DNA of 64,000 bases from Candidatus Kryptonium sp. (GCA_025060635.1 JANXBN010000001.1:62001-126000), one strand, 5' to 3'. Counted from the first letter of the stretch, positions 8,125 through 17,681 are shown. Translations and numbers: made by a program. Notes: a model not told the origin generated them from the letters alone.

Positions 8125-8937
8125 ATGAGCTATTTTGAAAGCTTTTTGCTTGCGATATTACAGGGATTGACGGAATTTTTACCTATAAGCAGCTCTGGAC
8201 ATCTCGTTCTAGCTGAACATCTTTTAGGAGTAAAGAAAACAGGAATTGATTTTGAGGTCTTCGTCCACTTCGGGACGATGTTAAGCGTGCTCGTCATATT
8301 TTGGAAAGATATAAAGGAAATTGTAGCGTCTTTCTTTTCAAAAATTTTCCAGGCAAGTAAATTCAAGACGAATTTACAAACCGACGAAAATTTCAAAACC
8401 GCAATACTTATACTTTGGGCTTCAATACCAGCTGGAGTCATTGGTGTCTTATTTGAGGAAAAAATTGAAATGCTTTTTCAAAACCCGAGATTAACAGCGA
8501 TGTTTTTGGTGTTAACTGGATTAGTTCTTTTCTCAACGCGATTTGCGAAAAACAGTCCTGAAAAAGATTTTAATTTCGCCTCGTCATTTTTTGTTGGAAT
8601 TGCACAAGCATTTGCAATTTTACCTGGAATATCAAGGTCTGGGGCAACTATAAGCGCAGGTATGTTTGCTGGGATAAGTGGAGTAAAAAGTGCAAGATTT
8701 TCTTTTCTGCTTTCACTTCCAGCAATCTTTGGAGCAACTTTGCTTAAAACGAAAGAAATAATTGAGTTTTCCCTCTTTGAGAAAATTCCACTGCTTCTTT
8801 TTTCCGCTTTCGTTTCCTTCATAACTGGATATATCGCCATAAAGTTTTTATTGAAAGTGATCTCTCGCGGCAACTTCAGCTTGTTTGCCTATTATTGCTT
8901 AATCATCGGTTTTCTTGGTTTAATTTTTCTAAAATAA
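8125..8937 (+). CDS. uppP: Undecaprenyl-diphosphate phosphatase
   Basis: UppP (BacA) is an integral inner-membrane enzyme that recycles undecaprenyl pyrophosphate to the monophosphate carrier used for peptidoglycan and O-antigen. The 270 residues carry both family signatures: near the N-terminus EFLPISSSGHLVLAEHLLG, with the conserved Glu and Ser run, and mid-protein PGISRSGATISAGMFAGIS with the catalytic Arg/Ser. About eight hydrophobic segments follow the expected pattern. I chose the ATG at 8125 because family members begin a few residues before LLAILQGLTEFLP; an in-frame start at 8071 would overlap the previous gene and add 18 uncharacteristic residues. Confidence 0.95.
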   Translation: MSYFESFLLAILQGLTEFLPISSSGHLVLAEHLLGVKKTGIDFEVFVHFGTMLSVLVIFWKDIKEIVASFFSKIFQASKFKTNLQTDENFKTAILILWASIPAGVIGVLFEEKIEMLFQNPRLTAMFLVLTGLVLFSTRFAKNSPEKDFNFASSFFVGIAQAFAILPGISRSGATISAGMFAGISGVKSARFSFLLSLPAIFGATLLKTKEIIEFSLFEKIPLLLFSAFVSFITGYIAIKFLLKVISRGNFSLFAYYCLIIGFLGLIFLK

Positions 8938-8952
8938 AATCTCAAAACGAAA

Positions 8953-9525
8953 ATGAGAACAACAGCAATTATTCTCGCTTTAATTTTTTCCATCTTTAAT
9001 CTGCAAGAGAAAAAAGAGGAAAAAGAAGTAGTCGTAATTGAAACGAAATTCGGGAACATAGTTATTGAACTATTTGATGATGTCGCCCCAAAGCATGCCG
9101 AAAACTTTAAAAAGCTTGCTCGTGATGGCTTCTACAACGGAACAACATTTCACAGAGTTATTCCCGATTTCGTGATCCAAGGTGGAGATCCACTTTCAAA
9201 AGATAATGATAGAAACAATGACGGAAGAGGTGGTCCTGGATACACCCTCCCTGCGGAAATAAAAATGCCACACAAGAAAGGATTTGTTGGAGCTGCAAGG
9301 CAACCTGACAGCGTAAACCCTGAGAAAAGATCAAACGGAAGTCAGTTCTATATTTGCTTAAAAGATCTGCCGCATCTTGATGGTAATTACACAGTCTTTG
9401 GTAGAGTTATAGAAGGAATGGATGTAGTTGAAAAAATAGCACAAGTTCAAAGAGATCAAAGAGATAACCCAATTGATAGAGTAGAGATGAAAAAAGTTTA
9501 TGTTAAGAAAATCAAGAGCAAATAA
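8953..9525 (+). CDS. Cyclophilin-type peptidyl-prolyl cis-trans isomerase, exported
   Basis: Cyclophilins accelerate cis-trans isomerisation of prolyl bonds during folding. The 190-residue protein has a short hydrophobic N-terminus (MRTTAIILALIFSIFNL) that suggests export to the periplasm, then the complete fold: ETKFGNIVIELFDDVAPKH, the catalytic-site segment FHRVIPDFVIQGGDP with its Arg, and NGSQFYICL. An Asn/Asp-Gly-rich loop (DNDRNNDGRGG) follows the active site as in many bacterial single-domain forms. The intergenic spacing of 15-30 nt to uppP and the permease allows a shared transcript. No lipobox Cys is present. Confidence 0.92.
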   Translation: MRTTAIILALIFSIFNLQEKKEEKEVVVIETKFGNIVIELFDDVAPKHAENFKKLARDGFYNGTTFHRVIPDFVIQGGDPLSKDNDRNNDGRGGPGYTLPAEIKMPHKKGFVGAARQPDSVNPEKRSNGSQFYICLKDLPHLDGNYTVFGRVIEGMDVVEKIAQVQRDQRDNPIDRVEMKKVYVKKIKSK

Positions 9526-9554
9526 TAATCCGTTAAACAAAGGCGGAGGATCAT

Positions 9555-10991
9555 ATGGCTCAAGAAGTTGAGGTTCAAAAAGAAGTAAAGTTTGAAGCGA
9601 AGCTTGGTCTTTTTGATGCAACGATGATAGTCATGGGTTCAATGATTGGATCAGGGATCTTCATCGCTCCTTCAATTATGGCTGGATATATGCCTGTTCC
9701 TCAATTTTTGATATTGCTGTGGATTATAGGAGGAATTTTGACTGCGTTTGGAGCTATAGCATACGGCGAGCTTGCGGGAATGATGCCAAAAGCTGGTGGT
9801 CAATATGTCTTCTTGCGCGAAGCATATAATCCATTGCTTGGATTTCTCTATGGATGGACGCTTTTCTTCGTAATTCAAAGTGGTTTCATTGCAGCAGTTG
9901 CGATCGCTTTCGCAAAATATCTCGGAGTTTTCATCCCTGCTTTATCAGAGAATAATGTGATACTTAAAATTAACATCTTTGGATGGGATTACACACTGAA
10001 CAGTGCTCAAATTGTCGGAGTTGGAGTTATAGCATTTTTAACTATCATAAATTCTCTCGGCGTTGTGTTCGGTGCCTTTGTTCAAAATTTATTTACAGTT
10101 TCAAAAATTGCTGCGATAGTTGCTTTAGTTATCCTAGCCTTCGCAATTGGAAATGGGAACTGGGCTAATTTTTTTGAAAGTTTTTCTATTGAAAATTTTC
10201 AACCTATAGCTCCGCCTGAGGCGCTTTCAATGGGTTTTCTTGCTGCTTTCGCAGTTGCGATGTCAAAAGCTCTTTTCGCCTACGATGCTTGGAACTCTGT
10301 TACATTTGCAGCTGAAGAAGTAAAAGAACCTCATAAAACTGTCCCACGCTCGCTTGTCCTTGGGACGATCGGAGTTATGATTGTCTATGTGCTTGCAAAT
10401 ATGGCTTATCTTTACATTGTCCCAATAAGAGAAATGGCAGTTATCCCTGATAATAGGGTCGCCGCTGAAGCAGCAGAACGAATCTTCGGCGTGATCGGAG
10501 CACAACTTATTGCAATCGCAATTATGATTTCAACTTTCGGTTGTGATAATGGGATGATACTTGCAGCACCGAGGGTCTACTATGCGATGGCGAAAGATGG
10601 TTTATTTTTCAAAGGCGCAGGGAAACTTCATCCAAAATACAAGACACCTGTTAACTCCTTAATACTTCAAGGAATATGGTCAAGTGTTTTAACATTAAGC
10701 GGTACATATTCAGCACTTTTAACATATACTGCGTTCACATCGCTTCTTTTCAATGTTTTAACCGTTATGGGACTTTTCATATTGCGAAAGAAATATCCAA
10801 ATCGTGAAAGACCATATAAAGCATGGGGCTACCCCGTGATCCCAATTTTATATATTCTTGTTGCTGTATTCTTTATAATCTATATCATCGTCGGCGATCC
10901 GAAAAGCTCTGGACTTGGTCTATTGCTTGTTCTCATTGGAATTCCAGCTTATGTTTATTGGATAAAAGCAAAGAATAAGCATACATCATAA
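9555..10991 (+). CDS. Amino acid permease, APC superfamily
   Basis: A 478-residue secondary transporter with about 12 hydrophobic segments. The first helix carries the unwound substrate-binding motif GSMIGSGIFIAP (about 29-40), the APC hallmark. The second shows AYGELAGMMPKAGGQYV. Helix 6 includes KALFAYDAWNSVTFAAEEVK, typical of the LAT/exchanger-like branch. The C-terminus (RKKYPNRERPYKAWGYPVIP) matches amino-acid permeases of the y+LAT/SteT-like type. The substrate cannot be read from the sequence. It has a good ribosome-binding site (GGAGG at 9545-9549, 5 nt before ATG). holA starts one base after its stop. Confidence 0.9.
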   Translation: MAQEVEVQKEVKFEAKLGLFDATMIVMGSMIGSGIFIAPSIMAGYMPVPQFLILLWIIGGILTAFGAIAYGELAGMMPKAGGQYVFLREAYNPLLGFLYGWTLFFVIQSGFIAAVAIAFAKYLGVFIPALSENNVILKINIFGWDYTLNSAQIVGVGVIAFLTIINSLGVVFGAFVQNLFTVSKIAAIVALVILAFAIGNGNWANFFESFSIENFQPIAPPEALSMGFLAAFAVAMSKALFAYDAWNSVTFAAEEVKEPHKTVPRSLVLGTIGVMIVYVLANMAYLYIVPIREMAVIPDNRVAAEAAERIFGVIGAQLIAIAIMISTFGCDNGMILAAPRVYYAMAKDGLFFKGAGKLHPKYKTPVNSLILQGIWSSVLTLSGTYSALLTYTAFTSLLFNVLTVMGLFILRKKYPNRERPYKAWGYPVIPILYILVAVFFIIYIIVGDPKSSGLGLLLVLIGIPAYVYWIKAKNKHTS

Positions 10992-10992
10992 A

Positions 10993-12054
10993 ATGGAGAA
11001 GGAGAAGATTGATTTTGACAAATTACGCCTCGCTGTTAAACATAAAAAATTTTCACCTGTTTATGTCTTTTATGGAAATGAAGAGTTTTTGATTGAGGAA
11101 TCCATAAAATTGATAATTGAAAACGCATTGGCGGAAGGGCTGCGGGAGTTCAATTTTGATGTCGTCTATGGAAACGAAATTGATACTCAAAACTTGATCT
11201 CGCTTCTTCTTCTCCTTCCCGTCATGAGTTCAAAACGAGTTGTCGTGATGCGAAATTCAGAAAAATTTTTAAATAAAATATCACGATCAAAGAAAGAAAA
11301 GGAATTTGAAGCATTTATAAACTATCTCAAAAGACCAAATCAAGACACGATTTTCATAATCGTTTTAAGCGAGCCTGACTTTGAAAAAGAAATCTATAAA
11401 AAACTATTTGATCTCGCCGATGTCGTTGAGCTGAAAGCACCTTACGATTGGCAAATACCAAGCTGGATCGCAAAAAGAGTTAAAGAACTTGGCGAAATAC
11501 CTCCGTGGAAAGGGAAAGATATAACAAGCGAGGCTTGTAAACTTCTTCAAGCATATGTTGGAAACTCGCTTCGTGACCTTGATAACGAAATTAAAAAACT
11601 TTTCATCTTCACAGAAGAAAAGAAAACGATTGATGTTGAGGATGTAAAACAAGCGGTTGGTTTATCAAGAAACTTCACTGTCTTTGACCTTCAAAGAGCA
11701 ATTGGAGAGAGGAACTTACAGCTATCAATAACAATAGTAGAACGCATCCTTCAAGCGGGAGAACTACCTCCAGTAATTTTAACAATGCTGACGAGATATT
11801 TTATGACGCTTTGGAAATTACACGAATTAATGAAAACAGAAAAAGATCCTAAGAAACTTGCAAACTCGCTCCAACTTAGCCCATATCACATCCGTGAATA
11901 CATCAACCAACTTAACAAATTTAAAGAAAGCGAGATTAAAAACGCATTCAGATATCTAATTGAGGCAGATGAACTTATAAAAACAGCCCCAATTGATAGC
12001 AAGGTAGTGTTAAGTCAGATGGTTTATAAAATAATTTCGCAAAACTCAAACTAA
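10993..12054 (+). CDS. holA: DNA polymerase III delta subunit
   Basis: HolA is the wrench subunit of the clamp loader that opens the sliding clamp. The 353 residues begin with PVYVFYGNEEFLIEESIKLI, the usual N-terminal motif, and continue with the degenerate AAA+ region (VYGNEIDTQNLI, LLLPVMSSKRVVVMRN) and C-terminal helical collar (SLRDLDNEIKKL, AVGLSRNFTVFDLQRAIGER). Length is normal. It begins one base after the permease stop, with the SD-like AGGAGAAG inside its own first codons, so coupling to the upstream gene is likely. It converges with the dehydrogenase at 12056 with a single base between the stops and no recognisable terminator. Confidence 0.9.
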   Translation: MEKEKIDFDKLRLAVKHKKFSPVYVFYGNEEFLIEESIKLIIENALAEGLREFNFDVVYGNEIDTQNLISLLLLLPVMSSKRVVVMRNSEKFLNKISRSKKEKEFEAFINYLKRPNQDTIFIIVLSEPDFEKEIYKKLFDLADVVELKAPYDWQIPSWIAKRVKELGEIPPWKGKDITSEACKLLQAYVGNSLRDLDNEIKKLFIFTEEKKTIDVEDVKQAVGLSRNFTVFDLQRAIGERNLQLSITIVERILQAGELPPVILTMLTRYFMTLWKLHELMKTEKDPKKLANSLQLSPYHIREYINQLNKFKESEIKNAFRYLIEADELIKTAPIDSKVVLSQMVYKIISQNSN

Positions 12055-12055
12055 A

Positions 12056-13009
12056 TCAATACCCAACTTTCTTATCAACAACATTTAGCATCTCTCTGCC
12101 ATTGACATATCTTCTAAAATTCTCAATGAAAAGATTCACAGGTTCTTCCCAATAGTTCGGGAAAAGACCTGAAATATGTGGAGTTATTAAAACATTTCCC
12201 ATTTCCCAAAGTGGTGAATCAGACGATAATGGTTCTTCTTCAAACACATCAAGCCCTGCCCCGCGAATCCTCCCGCTCCTTAAAGCATTTATCAAAGCTT
12301 TCTCATCAACAACCGCTCCACGACCAATGTTGAAAAAATATGGCTTCTTCCTCATCATCTCAAACTCTCTTTCGCCTATTAAGTGATATGTTTCCTCCGT
12401 AAGTGGCAAAGCAACAACAATAAAATCAGAATTTTCTAACAAGCGATCAATCTCATCTTTTGTTATAACCTCATCAACATTTTCAACCTCTGCTTTTGTT
12501 CTCTTCAACCCAATGACATACATTCCAAACGCTTTTGCAACTTTAGCAATCTGTCGCCCAATGTTACCAAGCCCAAGAATTCCCATCGTCTTTCCATATA
12601 AAGATTCAAAATCTTTAGCAATTTGCTTATCCCATTTTTTGAGCTTTTGATTTTCGTAAATTTTATCAAACTTTCGGGTAAGCGTCAAGATCATCCCGAA
12701 TAAAAATTCCGTCATATGAAATTGATGAATTCCCTTTGAACATGTCAAAATGACATCTGAATTTACAACCTCAGGATAGAGAATCATATCAACACCCGCA
12801 TATCCCAAATGAACCCAGCGCAAATTTTTAGCTTTAATAAAATGCTCTCTTTTGAAATCACCAAAAATTATCTCAACACTTTCAATTACATTGTCAATTT
12901 CCTTTTTCTCTGGATCAAAGACTATATCTGCCTTATCCCCGATTTGTGATATTATTTTTTCAACAAGCGAGGAACGAATTCTGTGAGTGATAATAACTTT
13001 TTTCTTCAT
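12056..13009 (-). CDS. D-isomer-specific 2-hydroxyacid dehydrogenase
   Basis: NAD(P)-dependent oxidoreductase of the D-2-hydroxyacid dehydrogenase family (317 residues). The nucleotide-binding site is GILGLGNIGRQIAKVAKAFG (about 143-162). The catalytic triad is visible as Arg in NIGRGAVVDEKAL, Glu in DVFEEEPL and His in LITPHISG. The N-terminal substrate domain includes LRWVHLGYAGVD. The combination resembles the GhrA/CtBP-like branch acting on glyoxylate/hydroxypyruvate or phenylpyruvate-type acids, but the substrate is uncertain. It is followed by nothing on its strand; the SDR gene lies 64 nt upstream in the same orientation. Confidence 0.87.
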   Translation of the reverse strand: MKKKVIITHRIRSSLVEKIISQIGDKADIVFDPEKKEIDNVIESVEIIFGDFKREHFIKAKNLRWVHLGYAGVDMILYPEVVNSDVILTCSKGIHQFHMTEFLFGMILTLTRKFDKIYENQKLKKWDKQIAKDFESLYGKTMGILGLGNIGRQIAKVAKAFGMYVIGLKRTKAEVENVDEVITKDEIDRLLENSDFIVVALPLTEETYHLIGEREFEMMRKKPYFFNIGRGAVVDEKALINALRSGRIRGAGLDVFEEEPLSSDSPLWEMGNVLITPHISGLFPNYWEEPVNLFIENFRRYVNGREMLNVVDKKVGY

Positions 13010-13073
13010 CGCGATTTGAATTTTTTGGAACGAGGCTATTGCTATAATTTTGAGTAAACCTTTTCTTCCATTT

Positions 13074-13790
13074 TCACTTTGGATTTGTTGGTCTCAAAAT
13101 CAAATGACTTAACATAGCTCGTTCTGGCAAAGATGCGATAAGAAGAGCAGTTTGAGCAACATCTTCAGGTTTAAGAACTTTGTCTCTTGACGGTGGATTT
13201 GAGCCAGCAACATTTGAAAAGTTGGTATCAACTGAACCTGGACAAAGCGAGGCAACGCGAATATTGTATTCCCTTACCTCATGAATTAATGACTCTGTAA
13301 ATCCATTTACTGCCCACTTCGTCGCAGAATAAACAGCCATGTTTTTAACCCCAAGAGTCCCAGCGATTGAAGAAATGTTGATTATAACTCCTGAATTTTG
13401 CTTCATCATATACGGTAAGACATATTTCGTGAAGAGAAAAACACCACGAAAATTTACCCCGACCATACTATCAAATTCTTCTACCGAAAGATCAACGACT
13501 GGCTTATATATTCCAAATCCAGCATTATTCACAAGTATATCAATTTTCCCAAATTCGTCAATTGTCTTTTCAATCACTTTTTTAACATCATCTTCATTTG
13601 AAACATCACCTTTAAAGATCAAGCATTTGCCACCTGCTGATTCAATTTCCGATTTTAATTTTTTCAAATCTTCCTCCGTCCTTGCAACGGCTGAAATTTT
13701 CGCTCCTTCTCTTGAAAATAACAAAGCAATTGATCTACCGATACCTCTGCTTGCCCCAGTTACAATTGCGACTTTATCGTTTAGGATCAT
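13074..13790 (-). CDS. Short-chain dehydrogenase/reductase
   Basis: A classical SDR of 238 residues. The N-terminal TGASRGIGRSIA (about 12-23) binds NAD(P); NNAG (about 88-91) stabilises the fold. The catalytic Ser sits in INISSIAGTLG and the active YSATK motif around residues 155-159. Basic/Arg residues after strand 2 (SAVARTEEDL) suggest NADP(H). These features resemble FabG-like or YdfG-like oxidoreductases; the C-terminus is shorter than FabG and ends HLILRPTNPK, as in several SDRs of unknown substrate. It lies 22 nt after folE, so they may be co-transcribed. A role as a sepiapterin- or dihydropterin-type reductase is possible from that position but is not shown. Confidence 0.88.
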   Translation of the reverse strand: MILNDKVAIVTGASRGIGRSIALLFSREGAKISAVARTEEDLKKLKSEIESAGGKCLIFKGDVSNEDDVKKVIEKTIDEFGKIDILVNNAGFGIYKPVVDLSVEEFDSMVGVNFRGVFLFTKYVLPYMMKQNSGVIINISSIAGTLGVKNMAVYSATKWAVNGFTESLIHEVREYNIRVASLCPGSVDTNFSNVAGSNPPSRDKVLKPEDVAQTALLIASLPERAMLSHLILRPTNPK

Positions 13791-13812
13791 CTTTTGAAAC
13801 CTTCATTTGTTT

Positions 13813-14418
13813 TTACATTAAATCTTCGCTTATAAGATGCATAAACTCGTTCCTTGCTTTGACATCTTCCGCAAATACGCCGCGCATTGCACTTGTAGTT
13901 GCAACGGAATTTTGTTTTTCAACACCACGCATTATCATACACAGGTGTTTTGCTTCAATTACAACTGCCACACCTTTGGGATTTAAGTATCTATCTAATG
14001 TATCTGCGATCTGTTCAGTTAATCTTTCTTGAACTTGAAGCCGACGGCTGAATACTTCAACTATTCTTGGAATTTTGCTTAATCCAACTATTTTGCCATT
14101 TGGAATATAAGCTATGTGGACTTTGCCATAGAAAGGAAGAAGATGATGCTCACACAAACTGAAAAAATCAATGTTTTTAACTATAACCATTTCGTTATAC
14201 TTCTCGCTAAAGATCGCTTTGTTTAAAACCTTTTCTATATCTTCACGATAACCTTTCGTAAGATATTCAAACGCTTTTGCAACACGCATTGGAGTTTTTT
14301 CAAGCCCCTCTCTATTCGGATCTTCTCCAAGCTCAATTAATAACTCTCTTATTAGATCAGATATCTTCTTCAAATCTGGCTTTGCGATTACGAGATTTTC
14401 ATTTTTATTTTCGTTCAT
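13813..14418 (-). CDS. folE: GTP cyclohydrolase I
   Basis: FolE converts GTP to 7,8-dihydroneopterin triphosphate, entry point of folate synthesis. The 201 residues contain the zinc/active-site segment [20 protein letters not shown] (Cys and two His), the signature [20 protein letters not shown], and the C-terminal [16 protein letters not shown] with the second zinc Cys. All expected ligands are present, so this is the zinc-dependent FolE I. The start at 14418 is supported by GGAGG nine nt upstream. It is divergent from the SPFH gene; the 142-nt gap holds both leaders. It feeds the same pathway as folB and folK in the first 7 kb. Confidence 0.95.
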   Translation of the reverse strand: MNENKNENLVIAKPDLKKISDLIRELLIELGEDPNREGLEKTPMRVAKAFEYLTKGYREDIEKVLNKAIFSEKYNEMVIVKNIDFFSLCEHHLLPFYGKVHIAYIPNGKIVGLSKIPRIVEVFSRRLQVQERLTEQIADTLDRYLNPKGVAVVIEAKHLCMIMRGVEKQNSVATTSAMRGVFAEDVKARNEFMHLISEDLM

Positions 14419-14560
14419 GATAATAGCCTCCGAGTTTATTTTTCAATTAAAAACATCCCAGAACCTTTTCATGTTTCAAGAGCACACGAACTTTTTTATC
14501 AGATTTAAAATTTATAAATTCTCTTCAAAAGTCAAAACAAAACTCAAGGGGTGACTTGAC

Positions 14561-15412
14561 ATGACACCTATAATCATCGCACTAATAATCGCCGCAGGAA
14601 TCTCAATCTATGGTTCAATCACTGGAAAAACCAAACAGACAATCCCAATATCAATCGCCGTTCTAATAATTGGATTACTCTTTGCTTCAATCGTGACAGT
14701 TCCGGCAGGTCATGTCGGTGTGTTGACTTTGTTTGGAAAAGTTGATCCAGAAGAAGTGCCAGAGGGACTACATCTGATAAACCCATTGAAATCGCTTCAT
14801 GTTATGTCAATTAGAACGCAAGAAATTTTTGAACATGCAGATGTGCCAAGCAAAGAAGGTTTAAGTGTAGGGCTTGAAGTATCGCTACTGTATCGCATTG
14901 AACCGACAATGGCAAGTGATATTTACAGGAATATAGGTGAAAACTACGACGCAATTATCATTGTCCCAATGTTAAGGTCAGCGATAAGGAATGTGACAGT
15001 TAACCATGAAGCTAAAGATCTTTACACATCTGGTCGTGAGCTAATAGCAGGACAAATCTTCAATGAACTTGACAAGGCGCTCAGAGCAAGGGGGATAATC
15101 GTTGAAGCGGTGCTTTTAAGGAAAATCGTTTTACCAGAACAAGTTCAACAAGCAATAAACAATAAACTTGCAGCGGAACAAGAAGCAGAAAGAATGAAAT
15201 TCGTGATCTTAAGAGAAGAACAGGAGGCGAAACGCAAGAGGATTGAAGCTCAAGGAATTGCCGACTTCCAAAACATCGTCCGCCAAGGGATAGATGAAAG
15301 ATTATTGAAATGGAAAGCACTTGAAGCTGTAAATGAACTTGCTAAATCTCCAAATACAAAGTTTATAATTCTCGGAGATAAATCGGGACTTCCGATAATA
15401 GTTCAACCGTAA
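14561..15412 (+). CDS. SPFH/prohibitin-family membrane protein
   Basis: A 283-residue prohibitin-like scaffold. Two hydrophobic stretches at the N-terminus (residues 3-20 and about 30-48) anchor it. They are followed by the band 7 domain (VPAGHVGVLTLFGKV, GLHLINPLKSLHVMSIRTQE) and a long charged helix (AEQEAERMKFVILREEQEAKRKRIEA), the typical oligomerising coiled coil. The tail KFIILGDKSGLPIIVQP matches bacterial prohibitin homologues. Such proteins form ring or cage assemblies in the inner membrane and often modulate FtsH-type proteases, which is family knowledge only. Start is supported by AAGGGGTG upstream. rmuC follows within 25 nt. Confidence 0.9.
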   Translation: MTPIIIALIIAAGISIYGSITGKTKQTIPISIAVLIIGLLFASIVTVPAGHVGVLTLFGKVDPEEVPEGLHLINPLKSLHVMSIRTQEIFEHADVPSKEGLSVGLEVSLLYRIEPTMASDIYRNIGENYDAIIIVPMLRSAIRNVTVNHEAKDLYTSGRELIAGQIFNELDKALRARGIIVEAVLLRKIVLPEQVQQAINNKLAAEQEAERMKFVILREEQEAKRKRIEAQGIADFQNIVRQGIDERLLKWKALEAVNELAKSPNTKFIILGDKSGLPIIVQP

Positions 15413-15434
15413 AATAAAACAGAGGAGGTCAAAA

Positions 15435-16547
15435 ATGAGCGAGTTTTTTTTCTTAATTGTCCTCTTAATTTTTGTGGGAATTTTGATTTTTCTACTTCGC
15501 CAAAATCAAAAATCATCAGAGATATGGAAACAAGAAATCGCAAATTTACGACTTGAATTTGGGCAACAAATTCAGGGAACAGTTCAAAATATAAACTCTC
15601 AAATCCAAAACACGACATTTCAACTAAATCAAAAACTTGACAACAGTATTTCTTATTTATCAACATATGTAAATCAGGCAATAACACAAATGGTTGGAAC
15701 AGTTACAAGCAATCTTCAAACAATAACAGAATCAACAGGACAAGTAAATCAACGACTGGACAACGCTGCAAGAATTATATCTGAGCTTATGAAACAAATT
15801 GGAGAAGTAAAAGAAGGTGCAAACCAAATTAAAAGCATCGGGCAAAGTATAGCAAGACTTGAAGACCTTTTCACCTCCCCAAAGTATCGGGGCGGAATTG
15901 GCGAAATAATGCTTGAAAACATAATACAAGATATATTGCCGAAAGAATACTATGAGACCCAATTTGAGTTTAAAAACAAAAAAAGAGTTGATGCCATAAT
16001 CAAAATCAACAACAAAATACTTCCTATTGATTCAAAGTTTCCGCTTGACAATTATAGAAAAATGATAGAGACGAAAGATGAAAACGAAAGGGAAAAAATT
16101 AAAAAGGAGTTCTTCAAAGATATCAAGAAGAAAGCGGAAGAAATAGCATCAAGCTACATTCGCCCAGATGAGGACACCTTTGATTTCGCAATTATGTATG
16201 TCCCATCCGAAAGCGTATATTACGAGATCATCACAGACGAGGAAAACGAAATTTTAGAATACATGCGCAGCAAAAAAGTCATACCCGTCTCCCCAAGCGT
16301 TTTTTACGCTCAATTAAGTGTGTTCAACATGGCTTTTAAAGCGATTCAATTTGAAAAAAATGTTTATCAGATAGTCAACTCGCTGGCGAAACTTCTTATT
16401 GAATTTGATAAGATAATAAACGAGTTTGAGACGCTTGGAAAACATATAAACAATGCGCAATCCAAATATTCAGAGGTTGACAAAAAATTAACTCAGTTCG
16501 GAAATTACTTTAAGCAAATAGCAGGTCAGGGGATCGTCTCTGACTAA
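15435..16547 (+). CDS. rmuC: RmuC-family DNA recombination/repair protein
   Basis: RmuC-family proteins are predicted nuclease-like factors that limit DNA rearrangement at inverted repeats. The 370 residues start with a membrane helix (FFFLIVLLIFVGILIFLL), then a coiled coil rich in Gln/Asn to about residue 130. The RmuC domain follows: SPKYRGGIGEIMLENIIQDI, QFEFKNKKRVDAII, LPIDSKFPLDNYRKM and VIPVSPSVFYAQL. The restriction-endonuclease-like core residues (Glu, Asp, Lys around DAII...DSKFP) are visible. A strong Shine-Dalgarno (AGAGGAGGTC at 15421-15430) precedes the ATG. It follows the SPFH gene closely and probably shares its transcript. Confidence 0.9.
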   Translation: MSEFFFLIVLLIFVGILIFLLRQNQKSSEIWKQEIANLRLEFGQQIQGTVQNINSQIQNTTFQLNQKLDNSISYLSTYVNQAITQMVGTVTSNLQTITESTGQVNQRLDNAARIISELMKQIGEVKEGANQIKSIGQSIARLEDLFTSPKYRGGIGEIMLENIIQDILPKEYYETQFEFKNKKRVDAIIKINNKILPIDSKFPLDNYRKMIETKDENEREKIKKEFFKDIKKKAEEIASSYIRPDEDTFDFAIMYVPSESVYYEIITDEENEILEYMRSKKVIPVSPSVFYAQLSVFNMAFKAIQFEKNVYQIVNSLAKLLIEFDKIINEFETLGKHINNAQSKYSEVDKKLTQFGNYFKQIAGQGIVSD

Positions 16548-16612
16548 ATTTTGAATTTCTCTTAAACAGTTATTAACTTTATGGCAGGTTGGAACACAAA
16601 ACCAGAATAAAA

Positions 16613-17218
16613 ATGACATTACCAAATCAACTAACAATTTTGAGGATTGTCTTAACCCCGGTCTTCGTTGTTTTATTTCTATCCAAGGATCTTCTATTAA
16701 AACAATTATCTCTCCTCGTTTATATCGTTGCAGCACTGACTGATTGGTATGATGGTTGGATAGCCAGAAAATTTGGTTATATAACGCGCTGGGGCAGATT
16801 TCTTGATCCACTTGCAGATAAAATTTTAACTTCGTCCGCCTTCATCTCATTTGCCTCGCTTCAACTCGTTGAAGCCTGGATGGTTATCATAATAGTTATT
16901 CGTGATATACTTATTACTTTGTTAAGGTCATACGCTGAATTCAAAGATAAACCCGTCATAACCACAAAAGGCGCAAAAGCAAAAACATTTATCCAAATGG
17001 TTTTCATTTACTATTTAATGTTTGGATATGTAATCAACTTAAGTTTTGAAGGACTAAATCTTGAACTGTCGCTACTGCATCCAAATTTGATATATTGGAG
17101 TATGCTTCTCGTGACTTTGTTAACCTTTTGGACTGGTGTTGCTTACCTTTATGATAATTGGAAAATAATCAAAACCCTTTATGTTTCGGCGGGCAAAAGA
17201 GCTTCAGAGTCAGCATAA
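16613..17218 (+). CDS. pgsA: CDP-diacylglycerol-glycerol-3-phosphate 3-phosphatidyltransferase
   Basis: PgsA makes phosphatidylglycerol phosphate, the committed step to phosphatidylglycerol and cardiolipin, in the inner membrane. From the ATG at 16613 the product is 201 residues. The CDP-alcohol phosphotransferase signature is complete: D-W-Y-D-G-W-I-A-R, eight residues, G, then FLDPLAD with the last two catalytic Asp. Five to six hydrophobic helices are present. An upstream TTG at 16589 is in frame, but the family begins at MTLPNQLTILR, so I use the ATG. Its end overlaps pgpA by 38 nt, and pgpA encodes the very next enzyme. Confidence 0.93.
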   Translation: MTLPNQLTILRIVLTPVFVVLFLSKDLLLKQLSLLVYIVAALTDWYDGWIARKFGYITRWGRFLDPLADKILTSSAFISFASLQLVEAWMVIIIVIRDILITLLRSYAEFKDKPVITTKGAKAKTFIQMVFIYYLMFGYVINLSFEGLNLELSLLHPNLIYWSMLLVTLLTFWTGVAYLYDNWKIIKTLYVSAGKRASESA

Positions 17219-17666
17219 AATTTCAACCTTTTCAAAGCTTATTGCAACAGGATTTTTCTCCGGTTATTTCCCCATTGCACCAGGGACGGCGGGAAGCGTG
17301 ATTGCAATTTTAATTTATTGGTTTCTGTTAAATTCAAGTATCCAGCTTTTAATTCTATCTGTTCTATTTCTAATAATTGGGATCTTTACATCTGCTGAAT
17401 TTGAACGAAAAAATGGGCATGATCCTTCGGTCGTAGTGGTTGATGAAATGGTTGGTATGTGGATATCTCTTCTTTTCATTGAGAAAAAATTTCTAAATGT
17501 TTTGATCGCTTTTTTAATTTTCCGAGCAATGGATATAATCAAGCCACCACCAGCAAAAAAGTTTGATCGCATGAGCGGAGGCATCGGAATAATGATAGAT
17601 GATGTGATCGCTGGAATTTACGCAAACATTTTAACACAAATTATATTGAACATATTTTTGAAATAA
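17181..17666 (+). CDS. pgpA: Phosphatidylglycerophosphatase A
   Basis: PgpA dephosphorylates phosphatidylglycerol phosphate, completing the step begun by PgsA. The 161 residues show the family pattern: ATGFFSGYFPIAPGTAGS at the N-terminus, HDPSVVVVDEMVGMWISL in the middle with the catalytic Asp/Glu, and FDRMSGGIGIMIDDVIAGI near the end, with four hydrophobic segments. The only convenient ATG (17181) lies inside the 3' end of pgsA, giving a 38-nt overlap; no later ATG precedes the conserved region. cinA follows 15 nt downstream. Confidence 0.92.
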   Translation: MFRRAKELQSQHKISTFSKLIATGFFSGYFPIAPGTAGSVIAILIYWFLLNSSIQLLILSVLFLIIGIFTSAEFERKNGHDPSVVVVDEMVGMWISLLFIEKKFLNVLIAFLIFRAMDIIKPPPAKKFDRMSGGIGIMIDDVIAGIYANILTQIILNIFLK

Positions 17667-17681
17667 AGGCAAGATTCAACA

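Noticed and set aside
13339-13797. Plus-strand open frame of 152 codons
   Set aside because: Antisense to the SDR gene, whose catalytic motifs are all intact.
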